A DNA stretch of 64,000 nt from Caulobacteraceae bacterium. GTDB taxonomy: Bacteria > Pseudomonadota > Alphaproteobacteria > Caulobacterales > Caulobacteraceae. A program made the position numbers and the translations under genes. A model generated the notes under the pieces. That model was not told where the DNA came from. It saw only the letters and a list, made by a program, of their open reading frames with translations, and ran no database searches. Within the stretch, counting starts at the first letter, position 1; every line of letters begins with the position of its first letter. This document shows, piece by piece, positions 42,379 to 50,496 of the stretch. Where the stretch lies: positions 30,017-94,016 of the forward strand of contig CANGCO010000002.1 in the NCBI GenBank assembly GCA_947452365.1. Direction: 5' to 3'.

Positions 42379-42481
42379 GCACACCTGATAATAATTATTA
42401 TTACCTAATAAAATCAGAAAATTAAAACCCTCCTTAACCAAACCTGCGGCAAAATCGGGTTTAGGATGGGGAGGCGCGCGC

Positions 42482-42847
42482 GTGAGGACCAGTCTGGTTG
42501 TTGATGACAGTCGTGTCATCCGCAAGGTCGCGCGACGCATCCTTGAAGGGATGGGCTTTGAAGTGGCCGAGGCCAGTGATGGCCTAGAGGCCTTGAGTTG
42601 GTGTCAGGCGACCATGCCTGATGCCATATTGTTGGACTGGAATATGCCCGTGCTCAATGGCCTGGATTTTGTCCGCCAATTGCGCCAACAACCCGGCGGT
42701 CATCAGCCGGTCGTGGTGTTTTGCACGGTCGAGAATGACAAGGCCCATGTGGTGGCGGCGCTCGATGCCGGGGCCAACGAATATGTCATGAAGCCGTTTG
42801 ATGGCGATATCATCCGTGGCAAGTTTGCGGCGATGGGTCTTATATGA
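42482..42847 (+). CDS. single-domain response regulator (CheY-like)
   Basis: 121 aa, GTG start at 42482 with GGGGAGG upstream. Receiver residues: acidic pair Asp8-Asp9, phospho-acceptor Asp52 (LLDWNMP), Thr in VVVFCT and Lys in YVMKPFDG. No output domain. It could act in motility, or as a partner of ChpT-dependent signalling. ATGA overlap couples it to cheR. The AT-rich leader (42379-42481) has TTAA-N8-TTAAC, close to but not matching the CtrA box. Confidence 0.92.
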   Translation: MRTSLVVDDSRVIRKVARRILEGMGFEVAEASDGLEALSWCQATMPDAILLDWNMPVLNGLDFVRQLRQQPGGHQPVVVFCTVENDKAHVVAALDAGANEYVMKPFDGDIIRGKFAAMGLI

Positions 42848-43671
42848 CGCCGCAAACCCTCGCCCTTGTGCGCTTGATCGTCCAGTCCCGAACCGGTGTC
42901 GTGGTTGATCCTGACCGGGAATACCTGATCCTGCACCGGCTCGCGCCTGTCGCACGGCGCGAAGGTTTTGACTCTGTTGATGCCCTGCTATCGGCCATCC
43001 GAACTCAGCGAGATCAGCGTTTGATGTGGGCTGTCGCCGATGGCATGATCCCGACCGAGTCCGCATTTTTCCGCGACGGCACGCCATTCAACCAGTTTCG
43101 CGACGTCCTCTTGCCAAGTCTAGCGTCCAGTCGAAGGTCAGGCCCGATCAAGATCTGGAGCGCCGGGTGTGGCACGGGCGAAGAGCCCTATTCCCTGGCC
43201 ATGCTTGTTGATGCCGAACAGGCGCGCCATATGGCAACGCCAGTTGAAATCTATGCCTCAGACCTGTCTGAGCGGTGCCTAACCAAGGCCCAGGCCGGGA
43301 TCTATACCCAGGCCGATATCCAGCGCGGCCTACCCGCCCGGCAACTGGTTCAGCATTTTACCAAGCAGGATGCCCATTGGCACTTGTCGGCAAGTATCCG
43401 CCGACAAGTGCGTTGGCGCAGGCTTAATCTGATCGCGGATCTGAGCCCTATTGGGCGGTTTGATGTGATTTTCTGCCGCTATGTGCTTGAGGCCTTTGAT
43501 GGCCCGACGCGTAAACAGGTGCTCGAACAATTGGCCGGCGTGCTTAATCCTGAGGGCTATCTGGTGCTTGGCGATACGGAGACCGTACTTGGACTAACCG
43601 AGGCGTTTTCGCCAGTTTCGGGCCAGCGCGGGGTGTTTGTGCGTGGCTGGCAAAGGGCCATGGCGGCCTGA
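42844..43671 (+). CDS. cheR: CheR-type protein-glutamate methyltransferase
   Basis: 275 aa. An N-terminal helical CheR domain, then the SAM-binding fold with KIWSAGCGTGEEPYSLAM, IYASDLSERCLTKAQAGIY, FDVIFCRYVLEAF and GYLVLGDTETVLGL. It methylates glutamates on chemoreceptors. No receptor, CheA or CheW is in the window. It overlaps the receiver gene by four bases and is followed by a clear terminator. Confidence 0.92.
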   Translation: MTPQTLALVRLIVQSRTGVVVDPDREYLILHRLAPVARREGFDSVDALLSAIRTQRDQRLMWAVADGMIPTESAFFRDGTPFNQFRDVLLPSLASSRRSGPIKIWSAGCGTGEEPYSLAMLVDAEQARHMATPVEIYASDLSERCLTKAQAGIYTQADIQRGLPARQLVQHFTKQDAHWHLSASIRRQVRWRRLNLIADLSPIGRFDVIFCRYVLEAFDGPTRKQVLEQLAGVLNPEGYLVLGDTETVLGLTEAFSPVSGQRGVFVRGWQRAMAA

Positions 43672-43688
43672 TCCGCTAAAAACACACA

Positions 43689-43713
43689 GGGTTTGAACCA
43701 AACCCCTTTTCTT
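43689..43713 (+). terminator. intrinsic terminator after cheR
   Basis: GGGTTTG (43689-43695), AAC, CAAACCC (43699-43705), then CTTTTCTT. Perfect seven-base stem with a short loop and a T-rich tail, 18 bases after the cheR stop. Confidence 0.8.
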
Positions 43714-43784
43714 ACCCAACGGAATAGAGCCATCTTAGGCGCTCAAATCTTCCCCGTGATCGGGAATGACCAGAGGAAAGCGCC

Positions 43785-45074
43785 ATGTCCAGCCTAGACG
43801 TCTCCATTCCTGACCATATTGCCCGCGCGGTTGTTGATCCAAAAGCCTATGCCGATGATACGGCCCTTTATGACGCCCTGCGTTGGCTGCGGACAAATCA
43901 GCCCTTGGGTATGACCCATATTGAGGGCTTTGCGCCGTTTTGGCTTGTGACCAAGCACGCGGATATTCTCGAGATCAGTCGCCAAAACGACCTGTTTCAT
44001 AGCGGCGATCTGCCCACCACCCTGACCACGGTCGATGCCGATGCCAAGGTACGGGAAATGACCGGCGGTAGTCCGCATCTGGTGCGCAGCCTGGTGCAGA
44101 TGGACGCGCCTGACCATCCAAAGTTCCGCGTCCTGACCCAGGCCTGGTTCCTGCCGCAAAATATCCGCAAGCTCGAAGACCGCATTCGCACCATTGCCCG
44201 TAAGCATGTCGACCATATGGCCTCGCTCGGCGGCGAGTGTGATTTTGTCGCCGATGTCGCCCTGCATTATCCGCTTCGGGTGATTATGGAAATTCTTGGC
44301 CTGCCGCCAGAGGATGAGCCGCGCATGTTGCGCCTGACGCAGGAATTATTTGGCTCGCAAGACCCCGAGCTTAACCGTGGCGGCGAGGCGCTGGAGGATT
44401 CCGACGCAACCCTAGCCGCGATCCAGGCTGTGCTAGCTGACTTCTTTATGTATTTCCACCAGGTGACTACCGCCCGCCGGGCCGATCCCCAAGACGATGT
44501 CGCCACTGTGATCGCCAATGGCAAGATTGACGGTGAGCCAATCGGTGATTTTGAGGCCATGAGCTATTATGTGATCGTGGCCACGGCAGGCCATGACACC
44601 ACCTCGTCCTCCACGGCCGGTGCGATCTGGGGCCTTTGCGAAAACCCAGGCGAATTAGCCAAGCTAAAGGCGGACCCGTCACTGATCCCAGGCCTGGTCG
44701 ATGAGGCCATTCGTTGGGTTACGCCGGTTAAACATTTTATGCGCTCGGCAACTCAAGACTATGAACTGCGCGGACGCAAGATCGCCAAGGGCGACTGGAT
44801 GATGCTGTCCTATCCGTCGGGCAATCGCGACGAGGAGGTATTTGATCAGCCTGATGCCTTCCGCGTTGATCGCGGCGCTAGCAAGCATCTGGCTTTTGGC
44901 TATGGCGCGCATCTGTGCCTTGGCCAACATCTCGCCAAGATGGAAATGCGCATCCTGTTCGAAGAAATGCTGCCGCGCCTAAAATCGGTCAGCTTTAACG
45001 GCGCGCCAGAGCGGGCTGAAACCAATTTCGTAGGCGGCCCAAAGAAGCTGCCGATCAAGTTTGAAATGGTCTGA
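43785..45074 (+). CDS. cytochrome P450
   Basis: 429 aa. I-helix oxygen-activation motif ATAGHDTTSSS, the ExxR pair in VDEAIRWVTP, and the haem-binding FGYGAHLCLGQHLA with thiolate Cys near residue 378. Overall it resembles soluble bacterial class I P450s (CYP108/CYP111-like layout) that hydroxylate terpenoids, fatty acids or steroids. GAGGAAAG precedes the ATG. No ferredoxin or reductase gene is adjacent, so electrons must come from elsewhere. Single-gene unit flanked by hairpins. Confidence 0.95.
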   Translation: MSSLDVSIPDHIARAVVDPKAYADDTALYDALRWLRTNQPLGMTHIEGFAPFWLVTKHADILEISRQNDLFHSGDLPTTLTTVDADAKVREMTGGSPHLVRSLVQMDAPDHPKFRVLTQAWFLPQNIRKLEDRIRTIARKHVDHMASLGGECDFVADVALHYPLRVIMEILGLPPEDEPRMLRLTQELFGSQDPELNRGGEALEDSDATLAAIQAVLADFFMYFHQVTTARRADPQDDVATVIANGKIDGEPIGDFEAMSYYVIVATAGHDTTSSSTAGAIWGLCENPGELAKLKADPSLIPGLVDEAIRWVTPVKHFMRSATQDYELRGRKIAKGDWMMLSYPSGNRDEEVFDQPDAFRVDRGASKHLAFGYGAHLCLGQHLAKMEMRILFEEMLPRLKSVSFNGAPERAETNFVGGPKKLPIKFEMV

Positions 45075-45078
45075 TTAA

Positions 45079-45117
45079 GCCCGCCCCTTCCTTCGATCAT
45101 CGGGGAAGGGCGGGGTC
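45079..45117. terminator. bidirectional hairpin between P450 and lrp
   Basis: A GC-rich inverted repeat (CCCGCCCCTTCC against GGAAGGGCGGG, with one bulged base) spans about 45079-45115, in the 50-base gap between the convergent P450 and Lrp genes. No long T run, but the position and strong stem suggest a shared terminator. Confidence 0.55.
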
Positions 45118-45124
45118 TGACGGC

Positions 45125-45610
45125 CTAGCTGCGCCTGGAGCCTGCAATCGGCAAGTCCGGGCGTTTGACTATGCTGCGTAGGGCAATCGATGAGGTCACC
45201 CGGCTGACCCCGGACAGGCGGGTCAGGCGGGTGGAGTGGATGCGCGCTAGATCATCGACATCCTTGGCCACGACCCGCACCAAAAAATCTGACGCGCCGG
45301 TCATCAAATAACATTCCATCACTTCGGGTACGGTTGCGATCTCGCGCTCAAAGGCGGCGAGGGCGGCTTCGGACTGGGACGATAAGGCTATGGTGACAAA
45401 CACGCTGAGCGGCAGGCCGACAGCGCGTTGATTGACCATGGCCGCATAGCGCTCAATCACCCCTCTTTGTTCGAGCAATCGCACGCGCCGAAGGCACGCG
45501 CTTTCAGACAGGTGCGTCCGTTCGGCCAATTGCGCATTGGTCATGCGTCCGTCTTTTTGCAAGGCGGCCAATAGGCCTAGGTCAATGACGTCAAGCTCTG
45601 GGCTTGTCAT
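45125..45610 (-). CDS. Lrp/AsnC family regulator
   Basis: 161 aa. N-terminal HTH (LLAALQKDGRMTNAQLAERTHLSESACLRRVRLLEQRGVIERY) followed by the RAM ligand-binding domain (VFVTIALSSQSEAALAAFE, MECYLMTGASDFLVRVVAKD). It diverges from alanine dehydrogenase over 142 bases, the standard arrangement in which an Lrp protein (AldR/AldB-regulator type) activates ald in response to alanine. The gap holds three GCGAAAA-type half sites. Confidence 0.92.
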   Translation of the reverse strand: MTSPELDVIDLGLLAALQKDGRMTNAQLAERTHLSESACLRRVRLLEQRGVIERYAAMVNQRAVGLPLSVFVTIALSSQSEAALAAFEREIATVPEVMECYLMTGASDFLVRVVAKDVDDLARIHSTRLTRLSGVSRVTSSIALRSIVKRPDLPIAGSRRS

Positions 45611-45621
45611 GATGTGCTCAC

Positions 45622-45697
45622 TTTTTCGCCGAAATCGGGGCGTATATTCGCATACTCTGCGAAAAAATCGAGTCTGACCTAGGGAATAAGGCGAAAA
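45622..45697. promoter_or_regulatory. candidate Lrp binding region between lrp and ald
   Basis: TTTTTCGC (45622-45629) is inverted as GCGAAAAA (45659-45666), and GGCGAAAA occurs again at 45690-45697. A smaller pair GTAT-N6-ATAC lies at 45642-45655. Repeated half sites over about 75 bases fit the wrapped binding of octameric Lrp-type regulators. Confidence 0.5.
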
Positions 45698-45752
45698 CCA
45701 CCAGCGAGACGGGTCTAGACTAGGCCCAGTTCACCTTAATGGAGACCAGACC

Positions 45753-46838
45753 ATGCGGATCGGCGTGCCCAAGGAAATCAAGGTCGAGGAATACAGGGTC
45801 GGCATGACCCCCGGCATAGCCCACATGCTGGTGCTGGACGGTGCCGAGGTGGTGGTCGAGACCCAGGCGGGTGCTGGGCTTGGCTTTAGCGATGCCGATT
45901 ATGAGGCGGCCGGGGCCACGGTTCTGCCCAATGCCGATGCCGTGTTTGAGCGCGCCGATATGATCGTCAAGGTCAAGGAGCCGCAAGCGGTTGAGATTGC
46001 GCGACTAGAGGCCCGGCATGTCTTATTTACCTATCTGCATCTGGCCGCCGACAAGGCCCAGGCTGAAGGCTTGATGAAGTCTGGCTGTACGGCGATTGCT
46101 TATGAAACCGTCACAGACCGCGCAGGACGATTGCCCTTGCTTGCGCCCATGAGCCAGGTGGCGGGGCGCATGGCGGTTGATGTCGGTGCCAATGCGCTTT
46201 TGCGTCCCACTGGCGGGCGCGGATTGTTGCTTGGTGGGGTTCCAGGCGTGGCCCCGGCCAAGGTGGTGATCCTGGGCGGCGGCGTGTCTGGGGTTAATGC
46301 GGCCCAGATGGCGGTCGGCCACCATGCCCAGGTGTCCTTGTTTGACATTTCACTCGAGCGCCTCGCCCAGATCGATGCCCAGTTTGGCGGGCGGGTCACG
46401 ACCTTGTTTTCTGAGCCGCACGCTATTGCCAAGGCTGTGGCCGAGGCGGATCTGGTGATTGGCTGTGTGCTGGTCCCCGGTGCTGCTGCGCCAAAGCTAG
46501 TCAGCCGGGCCGATCTTGGCCGCATGCAAAAAGGCGCGGTCTTGGTTGATGTGGCAATCGATCAAGGCGGCTGTTTCGAAACCAGCCGACCCACCACCCA
46601 TACCAACCCGACCTTTGTCGTTGATGGCGTGGTGCATTATTGCGTCGCTAATATGCCAGGCGCTGCGCCCCTGACCTCGACCTATGCCCTGACCGCGGCC
46701 ACCGCGCCCTATATTCGCGCCTTGGCGACCAAGGGGGCTGAGCGCGCCATGGCTGAAGATCCAGGTCTGTTTGCAGGCCTCAATGTCCGCGCCGGCAAGA
46801 TCACTCATGCGGCCGTGGCCCAAGCCCTTGGGCTTTAG
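45753..46838 (+). CDS. ald: alanine dehydrogenase
   Basis: 361 aa. N-terminal MRIGVPKEIKVEEYRVGMTP, substrate Lys and His region (KVKEPQ, HLAADK), NAD fold VVILGGGVSGVNAAQMAVG, and VDVAIDQGGCFETSRPTTH, AVANMPGAAP-type CVANMPGAAPLTSTYAL. It catalyses reversible oxidative deamination of alanine to pyruvate. Since omega-transaminases nearby (46835, 58286) use pyruvate and make alanine, this enzyme can regenerate pyruvate for them. GGAG precedes the ATG. Its TAG interlocks with the stop of the convergent aminotransferase. Confidence 0.96.
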   Translation: MRIGVPKEIKVEEYRVGMTPGIAHMLVLDGAEVVVETQAGAGLGFSDADYEAAGATVLPNADAVFERADMIVKVKEPQAVEIARLEARHVLFTYLHLAADKAQAEGLMKSGCTAIAYETVTDRAGRLPLLAPMSQVAGRMAVDVGANALLRPTGGRGLLLGGVPGVAPAKVVILGGGVSGVNAAQMAVGHHAQVSLFDISLERLAQIDAQFGGRVTTLFSEPHAIAKAVAEADLVIGCVLVPGAAAPKLVSRADLGRMQKGAVLVDVAIDQGGCFETSRPTTHTNPTFVVDGVVHYCVANMPGAAPLTSTYALTAATAPYIRALATKGAERAMAEDPGLFAGLNVRAGKITHAAVAQALGL

Positions 46839-48154
46839 TCCACCGCCGCTAGGACCCTGCGCAAGGTCTCTACGATCTGGTCAATATGGGCCTTTTCGAT
46901 GATCAGGGGTGGGGATAGGGCGATGATATCGCCTGTGACCCGGACCATAACGCCCTGATCAAAGGCGCTGATAAAGGCCTCCATGGCTCGCTCAGTCGGC
47001 TTGCCGGGGCGCGGTTCCAGCTCGATCCCGCCGATCAGGCCCAGATTGCGGATATCAATGACATGGCGCGCATCTTTCAGACTATGGACCGCCTCTTGCC
47101 AATAGGGCTCTAGGCTGGCCGCGCGGGCAAACAGGTCTTCTTCGGCATAGGTTTCCAGCGTGGCAATGCCGGCGGCGCAAGCGAGCGGATGGCCTGAATA
47201 GGTAAAGCCATGAAACAGCTCAATCGGGGCCTCGGCAGCCGACATGAAGGTGTCATAAATCGTATCGCTGACGGCAACCGCGCCCATGGGCACAGCGGCA
47301 TTGGTCAGGCCCTTGGCCATACAGATCATGTCCGGGCGCACGCCGAAACGCTGGGCCGCAAAGGTCGCGCCAAGGCGGCCAAAGCCGGTAATGACCTCGT
47401 CAAAGATCAGCAAGATGCCGTACTTGTCACAAATGGCCCGTAGCCGTTCTAGATAGGCCTTGGGCGGGATCAATACCCCGGTTGAGCCCGCGACCGGCTC
47501 GACAATCACGGCGGCTATGGTCGAGGCGTCATGCAGGGCCACAAGCCGCTCCAGCGTATCGGCCAGATCGGCCCCATGCTCGGGCTGGCCCTTGGAAAAG
47601 GCATTCTTGGCCGGGTCATGCGTGTGGGGCAGGTGGTCGACACCGGTCAGGAGCGTGCCAAAATTCATCCGGTTCTTGACAATGCCGCCGACCGAAATGC
47701 CGCCAAAACCGACGCCGTGATAGCCGCGCTCGCGTCCGATCAGACGGGTGCGACTGCCTTTGCCGAGTGCGCGCTGATAGGCGATGGCAATCTTTAAGGC
47801 CGTATCGGTCGATTCAGAACCCGAGCCCGTAAAGAAGATTTTCTTCAAGTCAAAGGGCATGAGCGCCGATAGCTTGGCGGCAAATTGAAAGGCGATCGGA
47901 TGGCCCAGATTGAATGAGGGCGCGTAATCAAGCTCGCCAGCCTGTCGTCGTATGGCCTCAACAATACGCGGCCGACTATGGCCAGCATTAACGCACCAAA
48001 GCCCGGCGGTGCCGTCTAGAATCAGCCGGCCGTCTGTTGTGACATAATGCATGTCCTTGGCCCCGGCGAGCATGCGCGGATCAGACTTGAACCGCCGATT
48101 GGGCGTGAACGGCATCCAATAGGCGTCCAGTGCATTGGAACCAAAATCAGCCAT
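46835..48154 (-). CDS. class III omega-aminotransferase (beta-alanine:pyruvate type)
   Basis: 439 aa, PLP fold type I. It starts NALDAYWMPFTPNRRFK, a mark of beta-alanine/omega-amino acid:pyruvate transaminases. Key parts: FFTGSGSESTDTALKIA, YHGVGFGGISVGGI, LIFDEVITGFGR and the PLP lysine Lys281 (MAKGLTNAA). It probably transfers the terminal amine of beta-alanine, GABA or a related compound to pyruvate, giving alanine for the convergent alanine dehydrogenase. Divergent from the GntR gene across a gap with the TTGTGATCACAA operator, so it is probably also controlled by it. Confidence 0.9.
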   Translation of the reverse strand: MADFGSNALDAYWMPFTPNRRFKSDPRMLAGAKDMHYVTTDGRLILDGTAGLWCVNAGHSRPRIVEAIRRQAGELDYAPSFNLGHPIAFQFAAKLSALMPFDLKKIFFTGSGSESTDTALKIAIAYQRALGKGSRTRLIGRERGYHGVGFGGISVGGIVKNRMNFGTLLTGVDHLPHTHDPAKNAFSKGQPEHGADLADTLERLVALHDASTIAAVIVEPVAGSTGVLIPPKAYLERLRAICDKYGILLIFDEVITGFGRLGATFAAQRFGVRPDMICMAKGLTNAAVPMGAVAVSDTIYDTFMSAAEAPIELFHGFTYSGHPLACAAGIATLETYAEEDLFARAASLEPYWQEAVHSLKDARHVIDIRNLGLIGGIELEPRPGKPTERAMEAFISAFDQGVMVRVTGDIIALSPPLIIEKAHIDQIVETLRRVLAAVD

Positions 48155-48218
48155 GACCCATATCCTGCAGCAAATCCACCAAGGCGCCGGGACTGGCGCT
48201 TGTGCTCAGTTTATAGCA

Positions 48219-48230
48219 TTGTGATCACAA
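48219..48230. promoter_or_regulatory. palindromic operator TTGTGATCACAA in the aminotransferase-gntR gap
   Basis: Perfect 12-base palindrome, 23 bases before the gntR start and 65 bases from the divergent aminotransferase start. Same core as sites at 14658 and 49011. Its place near the regulator gene suggests autoregulation. Confidence 0.7.
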
Positions 48231-48253
48231 ATTAGAATAGGAACCGATAAGCC

Positions 48254-48988
48254 TTGAGCCAAACAAAGCCGCGCCGCGCCCTATCCGAGGCCGTCGCCGT
48301 TCATGATCAGGTCTATGATGCCCTGCGGCTTGCCTTGATAACCGGCAAGATTGCGCCGGGACGGGGTGTGTCCTTGCGCAGCCTAGCCGCTGAGCTTGGC
48401 GTCAGCCCCATGCCAGTGCGCGATGCGGTCCGCAGGCTATCGGCTGAGCGTGCCTTGACGATTAATCCGGCCAATAAGCGTCTCTCTGTACCCTCCCTGA
48501 CCTCGGAGCGCCTGGCCCAGCTGCAAAAGGCTAGGCTCTGGATCGAGCCTGAGCTTGCCGCGCTTGCAGCCGTCAAGGCATCACCAATCTTGATCCAGAC
48601 CCTAGAGCGAATTGACGAGGCCTTGGGTATTGGGGTGCAAACTGGGGATGTTGATCAATATATGGCCGCCAATCATGCTTTTCATTTTACGCTTTATGAG
48701 GCGGCGGGCGCGGATGTGCTTTTATCAATTGCGGGCGGGCTTTGGTTGCAGATCGGCCCGTTTATGCGGGTGGTATTTGGCAGGCTTGGCACGGCCGGGC
48801 TTGGCGCGGACTTTCATGTCGAAGCGCTTGCCGGCTTAAGGGCGGGCAATACCGAAACTGTGCGAAACGCTATGGCCGCTGACATTTTGCAAGGCATGGA
48901 CGGCATGCGCGAGGCCGTATTGAGTGACGAGGCCAAGCCGCCCCCCCTGGCCCCCAAACGCCGATACAAGAAACCGACCAAGGCTTGA
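48254..48988 (+). CDS. GntR family regulator, FadR/FCD type
   Basis: 244 aa with a TTG start at 48254 (AGGAAC upstream); no in-frame ATG or GTG is better placed. The winged helix (HDQVYDALRLALITGKIAPGRGVSLRSLAAELGVSPMPVRDAVRRL) is followed by an all-helical FCD domain (about 85-225) with the metal-binding pattern NHAFHFTLY...FHVEAL. The C-terminus is basic and Pro-rich. It lies between an aminotransferase and an aldehyde dehydrogenase of amine catabolism. The palindrome TTGTGATCACAA in front of it and two related sites point to its regulon; the ligand is probably an amine or omega-amino acid derivative. Confidence 0.9.
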   Translation: MSQTKPRRALSEAVAVHDQVYDALRLALITGKIAPGRGVSLRSLAAELGVSPMPVRDAVRRLSAERALTINPANKRLSVPSLTSERLAQLQKARLWIEPELAALAAVKASPILIQTLERIDEALGIGVQTGDVDQYMAANHAFHFTLYEAAGADVLLSIAGGLWLQIGPFMRVVFGRLGTAGLGADFHVEALAGLRAGNTETVRNAMAADILQGMDGMREAVLSDEAKPPPLAPKRRYKKPTKA

Positions 48989-49006
48989 CAGACCCCACGG
49001 CCTTGT

Positions 49007-49024
49007 AAATTGTGATCACAGTTT
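49007..49024. promoter_or_regulatory. palindromic operator upstream of the aldehyde dehydrogenase
   Basis: AAATTGTGATCACAGTTT, exact reverse complement of the 18 bases at 14654-14671 before puuA; the similarity extends to a neighbouring TGCAAA. It lies 38 bases before the gene start at 49063. Confidence 0.72.
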
Positions 49025-49062
49025 TGCACCTTAGCCGAGGCAAACTTCCATAAGGACGCCCA

Positions 49063-50496
49063 ATGTTTGATTTTACCCCCCAGGCCCTGATTGATGGACA
49101 CTGGGTCAGCGGTGCCAAACAGTTTGTCGTAACCAACCCGGCCAATGGCAAGGTGATTGCCGAGGTCGCAGACCTTGGGGCGGAAGACGCGCGCCAAGCT
49201 ATTGCCGCCGCCGATGCGGCCCTGCCAGCCTGGTCGGCTATGACCGCAAAGGCCAGAGCCGCCATACTGATGCGCTGGTATGGCCTGATCTTGGAAAACG
49301 CCGAAGGCCTCGCTCAGCTGATGACGGCTGAGCAGGGTAAGCCCTTGGCCGAGGCGCGCGGTGAGGTGGCCTATGGCGCTGCCTTTATCGAATGGTTTGC
49401 CGAAGAGGCTAAGCGTGCCTATGGCCATACCATCCCGACCACAGCCGCTTCCAAACGCATGATGTCAATCAAACAGCCCGTCGGGGTCTGCGCGGCCATC
49501 ACGCCTTGGAATTTCCCGATTGCCATGATCACCCGCAAGGTTGGGCCAGCGCTTGCCGCAGGCTGTACGATTGTGGTCAAGCCTTCAGAGGAAACTCCGC
49601 TTTGTGCGCTGGCGATTGGCAGGCTGGCCATGGAGGCGGGGCTTCCCGCGGGGGTCTTGAATATTGTTACTGGCACCGATGTCAAGGCCATCGGCCAGGT
49701 CCTGTGTTCGGATAGCCGAGTTCGCAAGCTGTCCTTTACTGGCTCAACCGAGGTTGGCAAGATTCTCTATGCCCAGTGCGCGGGTACGGTGAAAAAGCTG
49801 TCACTTGAGCTTGGCGGCAATGCGCCCTTTATCGTGTTTGATGATGCCGATCTGGACGCCGCCGTCGCCGGGGCCTTGGCGTCTAAATACCGCAATGCGG
49901 GTCAGACCTGTGTCTGTGCCAATCGCATGCTGGTCCAGTCGGGCATTTACGACGCCTTTGCCGAACGACTGGCCAAGGCGGCAGGCGAATTTGTTGTCGG
50001 GTCGGGCACGTCAGACGACACAGTCATTGGTCCCTTGATCAATGCGGAGGCCATAGACAAGGTCGACAATCTGGTCGCCCAGGCCCTGTCGCGCGGCGCA
50101 AAGGCCCTCGTCGGCGGCAGCCGCCACCCGTTTGGGGTCCAGTTTTTTAATCCGACGGTCTTGGTGGATGTCACCCCGGATATGGATGTTTTTACCCAAG
50201 AAATCTTTGGCCCTGTCGCCCCCCTGGTGCGGTTTGAGACCGAGGCTGAGGCCATAGCCCTGGCCAATGGCACGCCTTACGGCCTAGCCTCCTATTTTTA
50301 TAGTCGCGATGTTTCGCGCTGCTGGCGCGTTGCCGAGGCGCTGGAATTTGGCATGGTTGGCATTAATGAGGGCTTGTTCTCCACCGAGGTTGCGCCCTTT
50401 GGTGGCTGGAAAGAAAGCGGCCTTGGTCGTGAAGGCGCGTCCGAAGGCTTGAGCGAGTACCTGGAAACCAAATACCTTTGTTTTGGGGGCCTTTAG
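49063..50496 (+). CDS. gabD: succinate-semialdehyde / gamma-glutamyl-aminobutyraldehyde dehydrogenase
   Basis: 477 aa ALDH fold. TPWNFPIAMITRK at about 148-159, FTGSTEVGK at 225-233, the general base Glu249 (LSLELGG) and the nucleophile Cys283 (GQTCVCANR). The sequence pattern is that of GabD-type succinate-semialdehyde dehydrogenase. In the Puu pathway the same fold oxidises gamma-glutamyl-aminobutyraldehyde (PuuC), so it may do either or both. It is controlled by the operator at 49007 and is followed by an aminotransferase with a TAGTG stop-start overlap. Confidence 0.9.
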   Translation: MFDFTPQALIDGHWVSGAKQFVVTNPANGKVIAEVADLGAEDARQAIAAADAALPAWSAMTAKARAAILMRWYGLILENAEGLAQLMTAEQGKPLAEARGEVAYGAAFIEWFAEEAKRAYGHTIPTTAASKRMMSIKQPVGVCAAITPWNFPIAMITRKVGPALAAGCTIVVKPSEETPLCALAIGRLAMEAGLPAGVLNIVTGTDVKAIGQVLCSDSRVRKLSFTGSTEVGKILYAQCAGTVKKLSLELGGNAPFIVFDDADLDAAVAGALASKYRNAGQTCVCANRMLVQSGIYDAFAERLAKAAGEFVVGSGTSDDTVIGPLINAEAIDKVDNLVAQALSRGAKALVGGSRHPFGVQFFNPTVLVDVTPDMDVFTQEIFGPVAPLVRFETEAEAIALANGTPYGLASYFYSRDVSRCWRVAEALEFGMVGINEGLFSTEVAPFGGWKESGLGREGASEGLSEYLETKYLCFGGL

